Assembly: GCA_016201405.1 (NCBI GenBank) | Contig: JACQCZ010000007.1 | Span: forward strand, 1 to 64,000 | Reading direction: 5' to 3' | Length of the DNA: 64,000 nucleotides | Origin: Candidatus Acetothermia bacterium | Lineage (GTDB): Bacteria; Bipolaricaulota; Bipolaricaulia; RBG-16-55-9 | Part shown: piece after piece, positions 42,448 to 53,045 of the stretch | Numbering within the stretch: the stretch's first letter is position 1 | How the letters are laid out: every line of letters begins with the position of its first letter | The notes under the pieces: model-generated | Databases searched by the model: none | What the model saw: only the letters and a program-made list of their open reading frames with translations | What the model was told of the DNA's origin: nothing | Position numbers and translations under genes: made by a program

Positions 42448-42963
42448 TGCTGGCTGAGTCGAAGTAGGCTGAAGGACCTTGCACATCATGTAACCATCTT
42501 CGCCATCGTGATAATATTGATAGATGCGCTTCTCAATCTGAAAGCCAAAGCGCTGATAAAGCCGAATCGCATTGAAGTTGCTGACACGAACTTCGAGCTC
42601 AGCCGTCTGCCCATCCATCTCTTGCAAATAATCGAGTCCGCTTTGCAATAAAGCAGCCCCAAGACCCCGTGCTCGCTTCTGTGGGTCAACGGCTATATTC
42701 ATGATATGTCCTTTTCGCTCTTCTAATTCGATCGGGTGGCCAAAGATGACTTTCGTCCGCATCTCCAGGCGTTCAAACAGAGAAGGGATCTTGATTCCGA
42801 CTACAATATAACCAGCGATCTCTCCCTCCATTTCGCAAACCATAAAGCCCTTTTCTCCTAAATGACCCTGGAAAAAGACCTCCGCCCAAGGATAGGGATA
42901 GCACTCTCTCTCGATCCTGATGATTAAGGGGAGATCGGCTTCGCGCGCGGGTCGTATGTGCAT
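42436..42963 (-). CDS. rimI: Ribosomal-protein-alanine N-acetyltransferase RimI
   Basis: A GNAT enzyme that acetylates the N terminus of ribosomal protein S18. About 175 residues from ATG 42963, which has AGGTGA seven bases upstream; a GTG at 42975 is the alternative. RimI features are IERECYPYPWAEVFF near the N terminus, the acetyl-CoA loop VDPQKRARGLGAALLQ and VSNFNAIRLYQRFGFQ. Tail-to-tail overlap with the HAD gene. Confidence 0.85.
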   Translation of the reverse strand: MHIRPAREADLPLIIRIERECYPYPWAEVFFQGHLGEKGFMVCEMEGEIAGYIVVGIKIPSLFERLEMRTKVIFGHPIELEERKGHIMNIAVDPQKRARGLGAALLQSGLDYLQEMDGQTAELEVRVSNFNAIRLYQRFGFQIEKRIYQYYHDGEDGYMMCKVLQPTSTQPASES

Positions 42964-43053
42964 TTCTACGATCACCTATCCGAAACCAGTGGAGCATGAT
43001 AGGAATGAGATGATCTTCTTCTTGATTTTATCGCATGAAATCTAAAAATGACC

Positions 43054-43083
43054 TTGACGAGTTTCATCCACTTATGATACAAT
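43054..43083 (+). promoter_or_regulatory. Probable hpf promoter
   Basis: TTGACG (43054-43059), 18-base spacer, TACAAT (43078-43083), with the hpf ATG at 43102 about a dozen bases after the predicted start. Confidence 0.6.
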
Positions 43084-43101
43084 GAGACCTACATCACGGC
43101 C

Positions 43102-43626
43102 ATGAAAATCAGCATATCCAAACGTCGATCTAAAGTTAGCGAGGCCTTGCAGCGGCACGTTTTGGAAAAGGTAGAACAGATCGAGCGGCACTTCCCAAAC
43201 GGCGTGATCACTGTCGATATTGTTCTGGATGCTGAGAAGGGCCGGCAGATCGTGGAGATGGTGGCGCATCTGATCCGCAAAAAAGTGGTGAGGGCATCTG
43301 CTGAAACCGATGATCTGCAGGCTGCCGTGGACGCGGCTGTCGAAAAGCTCAAGACACAGATCATGCGTCACAAAGATCAGTTGCAAGACAAACGTTCGAA
43401 CGAGGCTCCTCAAGATAACTCGGGTCCGTCGGGAGACAACCACATTGAGATCCTGCGGACTCAGATGTATCTGCGAAAGCCGATGACCCCAGAAGAGGCG
43501 ATATTGCAGCTGGAATCCTATGGGAAGAAGAATTTTCTGGTCTTCATGGACGCTGAGCGCCAGCGGATCAGTATTCTTCATCGCCTCTCCAATGGTCAGT
43601 ATGAAGTGATTGAGCCTGTGTATTGA
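43102..43626 (+). CDS. hpf: Ribosome hibernation promoting factor, long form
   Basis: A 174-residue long-form HPF. The N-terminal domain (about 1-95, KISISKRRSKVSEALQRHVLEKVEQIERHF) binds the decoding centre. A linker (about 95-118) is followed by a C-terminal dimerisation domain (LRKPMTPEEAILQLESYGKKNFLVF) that pairs ribosomes into 100S particles. The two-domain form is that of most bacteria outside gamma-proteobacteria. It is followed by a PP-loop gene after 53 bases. Confidence 0.95.
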   Translation: MKISISKRRSKVSEALQRHVLEKVEQIERHFPNGVITVDIVLDAEKGRQIVEMVAHLIRKKVVRASAETDDLQAAVDAAVEKLKTQIMRHKDQLQDKRSNEAPQDNSGPSGDNHIEILRTQMYLRKPMTPEEAILQLESYGKKNFLVFMDAERQRISILHRLSNGQYEVIEPVY

Positions 43627-43679
43627 CAGCTCGGGTTTAGGGACGATCCATCGAATCAAGGAAAGCGAATGAGGGGGAG

Positions 43680-44702
43680 ATGGCAAAGGCGGTCTCACTC
43701 TTTTCAGGAAGCTTAGCAAGCATCTGCGCAACCAAGCTGGTCATGAATCAGCCGGGTGTGGATGAGGTCAAGCTTCTCCACTTCCGTTCTCCATTTTTCC
43801 GTGATTACGACCGCACCAAAGAATTGAGCAAAGGTCATTTTAAGTGTTCTTTCCGCAGCCAAAGCGTCAAGAAGGACTTCGCAGAGCTCACCAACATTAC
43901 CCAATCTGGCGAATATGACATGAAAGACTCGTGTATGGGCTGTCGAAAGCTCATGCTAAGAAAGGCCGTTCGCTATGCGAGAAAGATCAATGCCGACTTT
44001 ATTGTGACAGGCGAGATCGTTGGCATTCGGGGACTGGAGACGGAAGACGTTCTTCAGCTCTCTGAGGATGCAGGCGCCATCGACCTTGTGCTTCGTCCTC
44101 TCTCCGCCAAGCTGCTTCCTCCGACCCTGGCTGAGCGTGAAGGATGGGTGAAGCGCAGCGATCTCTACGGAATAAGAGCGTGCGAGAAAGATAAGCTGAG
44201 AAGACTGGCGAATAAGCTGGGCATTGATTGTCATGGCTTCTCTGCTGAAGAGCGATGCAAATTACTGATCCCGTATTTTGGGCAGAGGCTCGAAGACCTT
44301 CTGAATGAAGAGCATCTTACGCTCAATGGGCTAGAGCTGCTAGAGTTCCCGCTCTATTACAAGAAGGCTCCAGATGTAAAGATTGTGCTCGGCAGCAATG
44401 AAGAAGAGAAGAGGAAACTACAAAACTTCTTCCTGCCTAGCGACTTGAGACTCTATGTGCCGATGAATGACGGGCCCATCGCCCTAGTCAGGGCCAACTG
44501 GACTGACAAATCTCCCCATGAAGTTTTGCAGATTATTGAGCTGGCGGCAAAGATCACCGCGATGCATGCCCGCCCGGGCGAGTGCCAGCGTGTGCAAGCG
44601 AGCTATCGGTTTGAAGATTCTCAAGAGACGCACCGGATCAATATTGCTCCCTTCTCATCTGAAAAAGAGCTGCAGCAGCATTGCATGAAGCTCGAATTTT
44701 GA
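43680..44702 (+). CDS. PP-loop protein related to tRNA thiolation enzymes
   Basis: A 340-residue protein. The N terminus VSLFSGSLASICATKL is a PP-loop (ATP pyrophosphatase) motif but reads SGSLAS instead of the usual SGGxDS. A CxxC pair in DSCMGCRKLMLRKA resembles the catalytic cysteines of MnmA/TtcA-type tRNA sulfur enzymes, and DFIVTGEIVGIRG is the usual following segment. The C-terminal 100 residues are a separate domain ending in a MHARPGECQRV motif, similar to the NFACT-R/DUF814 extensions seen on such proteins. Probably tRNA or small-molecule thiolation; substrate unknown. Confidence 0.7.
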   Translation: MAKAVSLFSGSLASICATKLVMNQPGVDEVKLLHFRSPFFRDYDRTKELSKGHFKCSFRSQSVKKDFAELTNITQSGEYDMKDSCMGCRKLMLRKAVRYARKINADFIVTGEIVGIRGLETEDVLQLSEDAGAIDLVLRPLSAKLLPPTLAEREGWVKRSDLYGIRACEKDKLRRLANKLGIDCHGFSAEERCKLLIPYFGQRLEDLLNEEHLTLNGLELLEFPLYYKKAPDVKIVLGSNEEEKRKLQNFFLPSDLRLYVPMNDGPIALVRANWTDKSPHEVLQIIELAAKITAMHARPGECQRVQASYRFEDSQETHRINIAPFSSEKELQQHCMKLEF

Positions 44703-44764
44703 TATCCTATCATAGATTCTCAACGTCATCCCAGAACGACTAGACCTGGTCTTGCGGTGAATCA

Positions 44765-46723
44765 ATGTCAATCGAACGAATTCTTGATCCTTTGAATCCC
44801 GAGCAGCGCGAGGCCGTAACATTTACCGAAGGACCCCTGCTCATTTTGGCTGGCCCCGGCAGCGGAAAAACTCGCGTAATCACACACAAGATCGCCTATT
44901 TATTATTAGTTAAGAAGATCGATCCTTCTCAGATTTTGGGAGTCACCTTCACCAACAAAGCCGCCAATGAGATGCGCTCTCGTGTGGAGGCTTTGATTGG
45001 AGCCAATCAGCCTATGCCCTGGATCCATACCTTTCATGCGACATGCGCTCGCATTCTTCGCACGCATATCTCGGCTCTTGCACCGAGTTACACTCCCTCA
45101 TTCACAATCCTGGATGAAGGCGACCAGCGGGATGCGATCACACAAGCAATGAAGGAGCTCGATATTCCGAGTGAAGAGATCAGCCCGGGTATATGCGCTT
45201 CTGTTATCAACAAGGCCAAAGATGAATTGATTGGGCCAGAGGAGTTTCGAGAGAAGTATGCGGGGAGGCTCGATACCTACCTGCTAGAGATTGTGGATCG
45301 CGTCTATCGCCGCTATCAGGCTGTGCTGGAGAAGAGCAATGCACTCGACTTTGCAGATCTTTTGCGCCTCACTGTAAAACTCCTGCATGCCAATCTTGAG
45401 ATTCTTAATGATTATCGGGACCGCTTTCGCTACATTCTTGTGGATGAATATCAGGACATCAATCATGCACAATACATCTTCACGCGCACTCTGGCGGAGC
45501 GCTCTGAGAATATTTCAGTGGTTGGCGACGAAGATCAGGCCATCTTTAGCTGGCGCGGCTCTGATCCATCGTATATTTTGCAATTTGAACAGGACTTCCC
45601 CAATGCCAAAGTGATAGAGCTTCGCAGTCACTACCGCTGGCCCGATGGCGATCGCATCTTCAAAGCGGCGCGAGATTTGATCTCGCACAATACCCTGCGG
45701 GTCAAATCGAAAGACTCCTCTCATCTGAGTGGAGAGGGGGACAATATCCAGATTTACGCTGCGCGAGACCAGGCGGACGAGGTTCGGGCTGTAGCACGCG
45801 AGATCTGTCGCCTCTGGCAGATGGAAGGCGTTGATATTGACAAGATCGCCGTGCTCTACCGGGTCAACACTCTCTCTCGCGTCATTGAAGAGTCTTTTAT
45901 GCGAGAGCGGATTCCCTATGAAGTCGTGCGCGGCCTTGGATTCTATGAGCGACGCGAAGTCAAGGATTTGTTGAGCTATTTGAAATTTATTGCCAATCCT
46001 CAGGATGAGATCAGCCTATTGAGAGCGCTGGAGCGCCCCAAGCGAGGAATAGGCGAAGCGACAATGTCCATCGCCCGAACCTTTGCTGCCGCCGAGCGAG
46101 TACCGCTCTGGGAGGCGATGCGCTCTCTGGTTGGGCAGCCACGCGATCTTCTCAAGAGCCGACAGGTGAGCTCACTGAAAGAATTTGTCGCTGAGATGAG
46201 CGGCTGGATCGATGCCAGCAATTCTATCAAGCCGAGCGAGCTGGCACAGAGAATTTTGGAGCAGAGCGGGTATCTCGATGAGATTCTCAAAAATCCATCA
46301 GACGATGAGCGTCTGGGAAATATTCGAGAATTGATCGGACAGCTTCGGGAGTATGAGCAGGCAGAGAATGCGACTCTTTCGTCTTTTCTTGAACAGATCG
46401 CCTTAATGTCTGATGTGGATCAGGTCTCGGGAGAAGATGCACGGGTTGCTCTTCTCACACTTCATGCCTCAAAAGGGCTTGAGTTTGATTATGTCTTTAT
46501 CATTGGACTAGAAGAGAAGCTGATTCCCCACACCCGATCTATCTCAGAAGGGATGGTCGAAGAAGAGAGGCGGCTTCTCTATGTAGGCATGACCCGCGCA
46601 CGGAAACGGCTTTATCTCTCCTTTGCTCATCAGCGCTTGCTCTATGGGAACCTGATGCTGAACAACCCCTCGCCATTCTTGTCAGAATTGCCAGCCGATG
46701 ATTTGAATCTCGTTGTTGGGTAA
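44765..46723 (+). CDS. pcrA: UvrD/PcrA-type superfamily 1 DNA helicase
   Basis: A 652-residue 3'-5' helicase. Walker A LAGPGSGKTRVITHKI (about 29-44), motif Ia VTFTNKAANEM, motif II VDEYQDIN, motif III VGDEDQAIFSWRG, motif IV LRSHYRWP (the usual NYR becomes HYR), motif V LLTLHASKGLEFD, and motif VI VGMTRARKRLYLS. It ends soon after motif VI and lacks the C-terminal Tudor-like domain with which PcrA/UvrD bind RNA polymerase. It occupies the position directly upstream of rpoC where rpoB is normally found. Confidence 0.93.
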   Translation: MSIERILDPLNPEQREAVTFTEGPLLILAGPGSGKTRVITHKIAYLLLVKKIDPSQILGVTFTNKAANEMRSRVEALIGANQPMPWIHTFHATCARILRTHISALAPSYTPSFTILDEGDQRDAITQAMKELDIPSEEISPGICASVINKAKDELIGPEEFREKYAGRLDTYLLEIVDRVYRRYQAVLEKSNALDFADLLRLTVKLLHANLEILNDYRDRFRYILVDEYQDINHAQYIFTRTLAERSENISVVGDEDQAIFSWRGSDPSYILQFEQDFPNAKVIELRSHYRWPDGDRIFKAARDLISHNTLRVKSKDSSHLSGEGDNIQIYAARDQADEVRAVAREICRLWQMEGVDIDKIAVLYRVNTLSRVIEESFMRERIPYEVVRGLGFYERREVKDLLSYLKFIANPQDEISLLRALERPKRGIGEATMSIARTFAAAERVPLWEAMRSLVGQPRDLLKSRQVSSLKEFVAEMSGWIDASNSIKPSELAQRILEQSGYLDEILKNPSDDERLGNIRELIGQLREYEQAENATLSSFLEQIALMSDVDQVSGEDARVALLTLHASKGLEFDYVFIIGLEEKLIPHTRSISEGMVEEERRLLYVGMTRARKRLYLSFAHQRLLYGNLMLNNPSPFLSELPADDLNLVVG

Positions 46724-46752
46724 ATTATAGTAATAGGCTTTCTGGTCTGTGA

Positions 46753-46780
46753 TTGCGGTGCATCCTTTTTTTGGTATACT
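46753..46780 (+). promoter_or_regulatory. Possible rpoC promoter
   Basis: TATACT (46775-46780) preceded at 16 bases by TTGCGG (46753-46758). The leader to the rpoC start would be about 140 bases. The -35 match is poor. No attenuator is evident in 46781-46927. Confidence 0.4.
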
Positions 46781-46927
46781 AAAAGGTCATTGTGCCATCC
46801 AGAAAATCTATAAAACTGAATCTAAACTGCAGTTCCACTATCGTTTGGAGAGCGGTCATTAAGAGAACAAGTCCGGTCTTATTCCGTTCATCTGGGCTTC
46901 CTTTAGAAAAGTGCGAGGTGAGATGGC

Positions 46928-49900
46928 TTGATCAGCGGAGATGATATTGCCAAGGTACGATTAGGCTTGGCATCGCCTGAAGAGATTACGAGTTGGTCCC
47001 ATGGCGAAGTGACCGAGTCTGAAACGATCAATTACCGAACCCACAAGCCGGAGCGCGGCGGCTTGTATGCCGAAGAGATCTTTGGTCCTGAAAAGGACTA
47101 CGAATGCTCTTGCGGCAAGTATCGAGGACGGAAGTACGAGGGTATCCGCTGCGAAAAGTGCAATGTTCTGGTCACCACCCGGGATGTCCGCCGCTCCAAC
47201 ATGGGGCATATCACGCTGGCCAGCCCTGTGGTTCACTTCTGGTTTCTCAAAGGGATCTCCAGCCCGCTCAGCACTTTGCTTGGCATCAAGCGAAATGTGC
47301 TTCGCAAGATCGCCTACTACGAAACTGAAGCGTTGAGTGAAGAGGTTCTTCTGATTCGCCCATCCGGGAAGGCGACCAAATCCCAAGAGTGGGAGACGAT
47401 GTACCGCACTCAGCACGACATCCTGTCAAAGCGCCAGGAGATCGTAGCCGAGGCCGCCTATGAGATTATTCAAGAGATGGAAGTCAGAGCCAAAGCAGCT
47501 GGCAAGGTTGCCGTCAAAGAGCTGGAATTGGCCAATGGTCAGATGATGAAGCGGATCATCATCGGGGAAGATGAGTACCCGGTTATGGCCAAGGCTGAGC
47601 TTGAGGTCAAGACGGGCTCAGAGGTTAAGAAGGGGGCTCTCCTCGCGGCTTCGCCCGTCGGCCCCGACGAGTACATGACCGAGACGCAATTCAATTTGCT
47701 CAAGGGTGCTTATCCAAACTTTGAAGCCCAGAAAGTGATTGACAGTGTTGATAGTCTGATTTATCTGGTCACTGCCGTTCGTGAGCACTCTTTGCCCTTC
47801 AAGGTGGGGGACCTCTTGTGGGAGCCAGAAGTCCGCGTCTATGAAAAACTCCACCCCAAACAGTTTGAAGTAGGTGCTGGCGCAGAAGGCATCCAGGGCG
47901 TTCTCAATAATTTGAACCTGGAAGAGTGGGCCAGAGAGCTGAAGAGAAACATTGTGACGGAGCCCACCGTCGGCCGAAAGAAGAGGCTGTTGAAGAGGCT
48001 TGAAGTCGTTGACCAGTTGCGAAAATCAGGCAATAAGCCTGGTGATATGGTCTTGACAATTATTCCCGTTCTTCCGCCCGAGCTCAGACCGATTGTGCAG
48101 CTTGAGGGTGGCAAATTTGCAACGACCGATCTCAACGACCTCTATCGAAGAATTATCAACCGGAACAATCGTCTCAAGAAGCTGCGCGAGATGGGCGCTC
48201 CTGAGATCATATTGAGAAACGAGCGGCGAATGCTTCAAGAGGCCGTGGATGCGCTGATCCACAATGAAAAGAAAGAGAATCCAATCTTGGGGCGAGACAA
48301 CCGCCCGCTCAAATCCCTTAGCGAGCGCGTTCAAGGAAAGCACGGACGGCTGCGAAGAAACCTGCTGGGCAAGCGCGTGGATTACTCAGGCCGCGCTGTC
48401 ATCGTGGTCAATCCAAAGCTGAAACTCCATCAGTGCGGAATACCCAAGAAGATGGCGCTTGAGCTCTTCAAGCCATTTATTTTGAGAGAGCTCTCTCAAA
48501 AAGATTCTCACAATATTTCCAACTACGACGAGATCAAGAACAAAGCACTTTCAGGCGAGATGCCCGAGGTCTGGGACATTCTGGATCGTCTGATTGGAGA
48601 GCATCCTGTACTTCTGAACCGAGCACCAACGCTCCACCGCTTAGGCATTCAGGCCTTCGAGCCGACTCTCGTGGATGGTGAGGCGATCCAAATTCACCCA
48701 TTCGTCTGCCCACCCTATAACGCAGACTTTGACGGAGACCAGATGGCAGTCCATTTGCCGCTTTCGCCTTTGGCCATTCGTGAAGCGCGTGAGCTGATGC
48801 TATCTTCAAAAAATATTTTGTCTCCGGCCAGCGGCGTCCCGCTAACCATGCCTGCGAAGGACTTCGTCTTTGCGATCTTTTATCTAACGCTGGAAGACCC
48901 TGTGGGCAAGGGCAAGGGCAAAGTCTTTTCCAATCTTCTCGAGGCGGAGCGCGCCTATGAGTTCAAAGTGATCGATCTGCATTCTCCGGTGACGATTCGC
49001 GTCGATGGCAAGCTGATTGAGACAACGTTAGGCCGCGCCAAGATGAATCACCTCTTGCCAGAGGGGCTCAAGGATTACACGAAGAATTTCAATTCTAGAG
49101 AGATTGAAAACCTCTTTATGAGTTGCTTCCATAAATATGGCAACGACCGCACTGTTGAGCTGCTGGATGGAATCAAAGATATTGCAATTTGGTCCATGAC
49201 TCGATCGGGTCTGACCATCTCCGTCACGGATGCACTCATTCCGCCTGATAAGCCGGTCATTCTGAAGGCGGCTCGAGCCCGAGTTGCGGAGATCAACCGC
49301 AAATATGAGCTTGGATGGGCACAGCCTGAAGACCGCCGCCAAGCCAACATCAATGTCTGGATGGAGACGGTTGATCTGATGGAGAAGGCGACGATGAACA
49401 ACCTCTCCAAGTACACCTTCAACTCCATTCGCATGATTGTGCGGTCCGGTGCGAGAGGCAGCTCGAGTCAGGTGAAACAGCTCGCCGGCATGCGAGGCCC
49501 CATGTCCGATCCTTCAGGGCGCATTGTGGAGATGCCTGTCATCTCCAACTTCCGTGAGGGATTGACGGTTACAGAGTACTTTATTAGTACTCATGGAGGC
49601 CGTAAAGGCACGGCAGACACGGCATTGAAGACTGCCGAATCGGGCTATCTGACCCGTCGGCTGGTTGATGTGGGGGAGCAGATGATCATTAAAGAGAAAG
49701 ACTGCGGCACTCAAGCTGGCATTGAGATTCACCCCCTACGGTACAGCCCTGATGAGGTGATGGAGCCGATTGAAGACCGCATCTATGGCCGTGTGACCGC
49801 AGAGCCGGTTCGATTCCAGGGCGAAGTTCTGCTGGAGCGAAACGAGCTCTTTGATCGAGTGAGCGCAAAAAAATTCGATCAGGTCCGTGCTGAGATCTCG

Positions 49901-51961
49901 GTCAAGGAGAGGGACTTCGTCAAAAAAGTCATCGGCACACATAGCGTTCAGAACGTGCGTGATCCCAAGACAAAAGTAGTGCTGATCAGCCAAGATGAAT
50001 TGATCACCTCTTCCCTCGCGGAACGAGTCAAGAACAGCGGTGTGACCTCGGTAGTCGTTCGGCCCCGAATTGTGACCCGCTCACCCATGACCTGCGAGAC
50101 GCGCCGGGGGCTCTGTCAATTCTGTTACGGACTTGATCTGAGCAAGCACCAGCTTGTCACATTTGGGACGGCCGTGGGCGTGATTGCAGCCCAGTCCATC
50201 GGAGAGCCAGGCACGCAGCTTACGATGAGAACCTTTCACACAGGAGGCGTGGTCGGTGAGGACATCACGCAGGGTCTACCACGTGCTGAAGAGCTCTTTG
50301 AGGCCAGAAAATCTGTCAAGAGCCCGGAGGGAGAGGTTTCCAGAATCAGCGGAGTTGTCACTTCTGTGATTCGAACCGAGGGTGGCTACGAAGAGATCCA
50401 TATTGAAGGAGATCAGAAGAGTCTTCGCATCCCTGCTGTGCTCTGCCAGGTCAAGAAGGGCGAGCGGGTAGCCCCTTCTCATATTCTGTACACCAAGAGC
50501 CCGACGAGCGGCACGCTCCATATTCTGGAGAGGGATGGCGGGCGAACACTTTACATTTTGGAGGAAGGCGATCGGGTCTACACTCTTCCTGCTGGCGTCG
50601 CGCCGACTGTAAAGACAGGCGACTGGGTCAAAGCAGGGAAGGCACTCAGCGAGACATACAACGAAGAGGCTGTGGTTGCCCAGCGAGATGGGAAAGTTGT
50701 CGAGATCTCTGAAGAGAGTGAGCGATACATTGTCATTGAAGATGCTGAGAAGATTCGCACTCAGCACCGCTTGCCGCATGGAGCACGGAAAAAAGTGGAG
50801 GTCGGCGACAAAGTGACCGTAGGAATGCAGCTCTCCACGCGCTCGACGCCCTTTGCCATCACGGCAGAAGAGCCGGGCATGGCCATTGTTGGTGATGGAA
50901 GAGTGATCGTTTTCACGCCAGACGAAGATGGCAAAAAGACCTTCCCGATCACGGAAGATTTACTGGTTCTCAAAGAAGATGGTTCTCATGTGAAGGCTGG
51001 CGAGGAGATCTTCGCGCCCACGATGCCTGATCACGGCGAATGCATCATTGATCAGATCAGAAAGCTCAAGGACGGATTGACTGAAGTCCAGCTCCATTAT
51101 GATATGACGGTCTCTCTCTCCAATAAAGTAAGACTAGAGGATGGACGGGAGAGCTATTTGCCAGCCGCTGTCCGGCAAGGGGACAAGGTGCAAATGGGCG
51201 ATCTGCTGAGCAAAGGAGTCTCATCGCCGCATCTTCTCCTCAAAGTCGCCAGTGTGGAGAAGACCCGAGATTACCTGCTGACGGAGATTCACAAAGTCTA
51301 TAAGAGCCAAGGTGTGACGATCAATGACAAGCATCTAGAGATCATCATCCGCCGCATGGTCAACAATGTGCGCATCAATGACCCGGGAGATTCCAACTTC
51401 TTCCCCAACCAGCTTGCTGTACTAGAAGAGTTCCGGGATGAGTTACAAAGACTCAACCAAGAGAATCGTGAGATCCAGCGCAACCGCGATCTCTTGGTCG
51501 GATCGACCCTGCGTGAAGCGGCTCCGCTCATGGGTGAGGATGGCAAGTCTGTGGCTCCAAAAGGACAGGAGCTGACCCGCGAGCTTCTCCAAATGCTTCT
51601 TGAAGCTGGAATCCCTGAAGTGGTCTTGGATCGCGGTGGTCGTCCGGAGAGAGCAAGAATTATGGAGAAGCGGATGCCGGTCGGTGAGCGCGTTCTGTTG
51701 AGAATCTCCAAGGCGGCCCTCGAGTCAAAGTCTTGGCTCTCGGCAGCATCATTCCAGAGGACGACGACAGTTCTGGCAGAGGCTGCGATGCGAGGGATGG
51801 AAGACCCACTCGAAGGATTGAAACCCAATGTGATCATCGGGCGGCTCATCGCCGTGGGTACAGGGATCAACAAAAATGGAGATAGCAAAAATGGATCTTC
51901 CGTAGCAACTGGGGAAAAGCAAGTTGAATCGAATGAGAAAGTAAAAGTAGAGGTCAGCTAG
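46928..51961 (+). CDS. rpoC: DNA-directed RNA polymerase subunit beta'
   Basis: The catalytic beta' subunit, 1677 residues. The N-terminal zinc finger is [19 protein letters not shown] (about 59-77), the active-site Mg motif [12 protein letters not shown] is near 600, the trigger-loop region [19 protein letters not shown], and the second zinc site [11 protein letters not shown]. Two large insertions are present: one at about 130-315 after the zinc finger, and another at about 1133-1447 made of repeated G-D/x-V-x-x-G barrel-sandwich-like motifs. The TTG start at 46928 has GAGGTGAG upstream; an ATG just before it runs into a stop. rpoB is absent upstream. Confidence 0.98.
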   Translation: MISGDDIAKVRLGLASPEEITSWSHGEVTESETINYRTHKPERGGLYAEEIFGPEKDYECSCGKYRGRKYEGIRCEKCNVLVTTRDVRRSNMGHITLASPVVHFWFLKGISSPLSTLLGIKRNVLRKIAYYETEALSEEVLLIRPSGKATKSQEWETMYRTQHDILSKRQEIVAEAAYEIIQEMEVRAKAAGKVAVKELELANGQMMKRIIIGEDEYPVMAKAELEVKTGSEVKKGALLAASPVGPDEYMTETQFNLLKGAYPNFEAQKVIDSVDSLIYLVTAVREHSLPFKVGDLLWEPEVRVYEKLHPKQFEVGAGAEGIQGVLNNLNLEEWARELKRNIVTEPTVGRKKRLLKRLEVVDQLRKSGNKPGDMVLTIIPVLPPELRPIVQLEGGKFATTDLNDLYRRIINRNNRLKKLREMGAPEIILRNERRMLQEAVDALIHNEKKENPILGRDNRPLKSLSERVQGKHGRLRRNLLGKRVDYSGRAVIVVNPKLKLHQCGIPKKMALELFKPFILRELSQKDSHNISNYDEIKNKALSGEMPEVWDILDRLIGEHPVLLNRAPTLHRLGIQAFEPTLVDGEAIQIHPFVCPPYNADFDGDQMAVHLPLSPLAIREARELMLSSKNILSPASGVPLTMPAKDFVFAIFYLTLEDPVGKGKGKVFSNLLEAERAYEFKVIDLHSPVTIRVDGKLIETTLGRAKMNHLLPEGLKDYTKNFNSREIENLFMSCFHKYGNDRTVELLDGIKDIAIWSMTRSGLTISVTDALIPPDKPVILKAARARVAEINRKYELGWAQPEDRRQANINVWMETVDLMEKATMNNLSKYTFNSIRMIVRSGARGSSSQVKQLAGMRGPMSDPSGRIVEMPVISNFREGLTVTEYFISTHGGRKGTADTALKTAESGYLTRRLVDVGEQMIIKEKDCGTQAGIEIHPLRYSPDEVMEPIEDRIYGRVTAEPVRFQGEVLLERNELFDRVSAKKFDQVRAEISVKERDFVKKVIGTHSVQNVRDPKTKVVLISQDELITSSLAERVKNSGVTSVVVRPRIVTRSPMTCETRRGLCQFCYGLDLSKHQLVTFGTAVGVIAAQSIGEPGTQLTMRTFHTGGVVGEDITQGLPRAEELFEARKSVKSPEGEVSRISGVVTSVIRTEGGYEEIHIEGDQKSLRIPAVLCQVKKGERVAPSHILYTKSPTSGTLHILERDGGRTLYILEEGDRVYTLPAGVAPTVKTGDWVKAGKALSETYNEEAVVAQRDGKVVEISEESERYIVIEDAEKIRTQHRLPHGARKKVEVGDKVTVGMQLSTRSTPFAITAEEPGMAIVGDGRVIVFTPDEDGKKTFPITEDLLVLKEDGSHVKAGEEIFAPTMPDHGECIIDQIRKLKDGLTEVQLHYDMTVSLSNKVRLEDGRESYLPAAVRQGDKVQMGDLLSKGVSSPHLLLKVASVEKTRDYLLTEIHKVYKSQGVTINDKHLEIIIRRMVNNVRINDPGDSNFFPNQLAVLEEFRDELQRLNQENREIQRNRDLLVGSTLREAAPLMGEDGKSVAPKGQELTRELLQMLLEAGIPEVVLDRGGRPERARIMEKRMPVGERVLLRISKAALESKSWLSAASFQRTTTVLAEAAMRGMEDPLEGLKPNVIIGRLIAVGTGINKNGDSKNGSSVATGEKQVESNEKVKVEVS

Positions 51962-51974
51962 GACGAGGAAATCC

Positions 51975-52003
51975 TTGACAGGGGTTTGGCTATTCCGTAT
52001 AAT
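51975..52003 (+). promoter_or_regulatory. Perfect sigma-70 promoter of the str-S10 operon
   Basis: TTGACA (51975-51980), 17-base spacer, TATAAT (51998-52003), just after the rpoC stop. The leader to rpsL is about 85 bases. It would drive rpsL and the ribosomal genes behind it independently of rpoC. Confidence 0.93.
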
Positions 52004-52095
52004 AGCTGACTCAACGGGGGCAAGTGGTGATTTCTCCGAACTGTTGAAGAGATTTTGAGTTGAGTGCTTGAATTAACGCCAAAGGAAGGGAAGTA

Positions 52096-52473
52096 ATGCC
52101 GACGATCAATCAATTGGTGCGAAGAGGGCGAAAGATGTCTGTCACGAAGAGCAAATCACCGGCCCTTGAGTCGTGCCCGCAGAAGCGTGGCGTTTGCACT
52201 CGCGTCTTTACACGCACTCCCAAAAAGCCGAACTCGGCACTTCGAAAAGTGGCGAGAGTACGCATGAGCAATGGAAAGTACATCACGGCCTACATTGGAG
52301 GCGAAGGACACAATCTTCAAGAGCACTCCATGGTCTTGGTGCGTGGAGGCCGTGTCCCGGACTTGCCGGGTGTGCGTTATCACATCATTCGCGGCGCGCT
52401 CGACTCTGAGGGTGTGGATGGCCGCCGAACGGGTCGCTCGAAGTATGGTGCCAAAAAGCCGGTCGATAAATAA
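52096..52473 (+). CDS. rpsL: 30S ribosomal protein S12
   Basis: Part of the decoding centre. 125 residues with [13 protein letters not shown] containing the lysines of the streptomycin-binding loop. In the second loop the usual GGRVKDLPGVRY reads [12 protein letters not shown], so the lysine known as K88 (E. coli numbering) is a proline; the DNA is clear (GTC CCG GAC). Substitutions there are a known route to streptomycin resistance. It heads the str cluster behind a consensus promoter, with GGAAGGGAAG as ribosome binding site. Confidence 0.98.
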   Translation: MPTINQLVRRGRKMSVTKSKSPALESCPQKRGVCTRVFTRTPKKPNSALRKVARVRMSNGKYITAYIGGEGHNLQEHSMVLVRGGRVPDLPGVRYHIIRGALDSEGVDGRRTGRSKYGAKKPVDK

Positions 52474-52487
52474 AGAAAATTTATATT

Positions 52488-52991
52488 ATGTTAAATAAAG
52501 TATTGGAAAAGACTATACCGGGATATCGCAAGGGCAGAGACTCGAGGCCCTTTTTATATCCTGATTTGGTTCATGGCAGCAAGATGGTCGAGAAGCTGAT
52601 CAACTACGTGATGCGCAAGGGGGAGAAGTCTGTTGCTCGTCAGGTTGTCTACGACGCTTTCACGCTGATTGAGCAAAAGAGTGGGGAGCCAGGACTTGAG
52701 GTCTTCTACAAAGCTTTGACCAACTGTATGCCAAAGCTAGAGACCCGATCCAGGCGAGTCGGAGGTTCGGCCTATCAGGTTCCTTATGAGGTTCCCGAAG
52801 ATCGTCAAAAGACGCTGTCACTCCGCTGGCTCATTCATGCTGCCCGTGCCCGCGGTGAAAAGACGATGAGGGAACGACTAGCCGGTGAATTGATGGATGC
52901 CGCGCAAGGTCAAGGCAAGGCTCACGAGAAGAAGCTGGACGCCCACCGCATGGCGGAAGCCAACCGGCCATTCGCTCATTATCGCTGGTAA
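52488..52991 (+). CDS. rpsG: 30S ribosomal protein S7
   Basis: Nucleates assembly of the 30S head. 167 residues, about ten longer than usual because of a divergent N terminus (MLNKVLEKTIPGYRKGRDSR). The core VMRKGEKSVARQVVYDAF, the ETRSRRVGGSAYQVPYEV loop and LAGELMDAA are typical. It follows rpsL after 14 bases. The start has no good Shine-Dalgarno, so the exact N terminus is less certain than the identity. Confidence 0.96.
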   Translation: MLNKVLEKTIPGYRKGRDSRPFLYPDLVHGSKMVEKLINYVMRKGEKSVARQVVYDAFTLIEQKSGEPGLEVFYKALTNCMPKLETRSRRVGGSAYQVPYEVPEDRQKTLSLRWLIHAARARGEKTMRERLAGELMDAAQGQGKAHEKKLDAHRMAEANRPFAHYRW

Positions 52992-53045
52992 TTCCCTCTA
53001 GAGTGATTCGCATGGACTCCCAAGAAATTGGATTGTGCAAGTGTT

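Noticed and set aside
43072-43731. A 219-codon minus-strand frame over hpf
   Set aside because: It is antisense to a clear long-form HPF gene and covers that gene's own promoter region.
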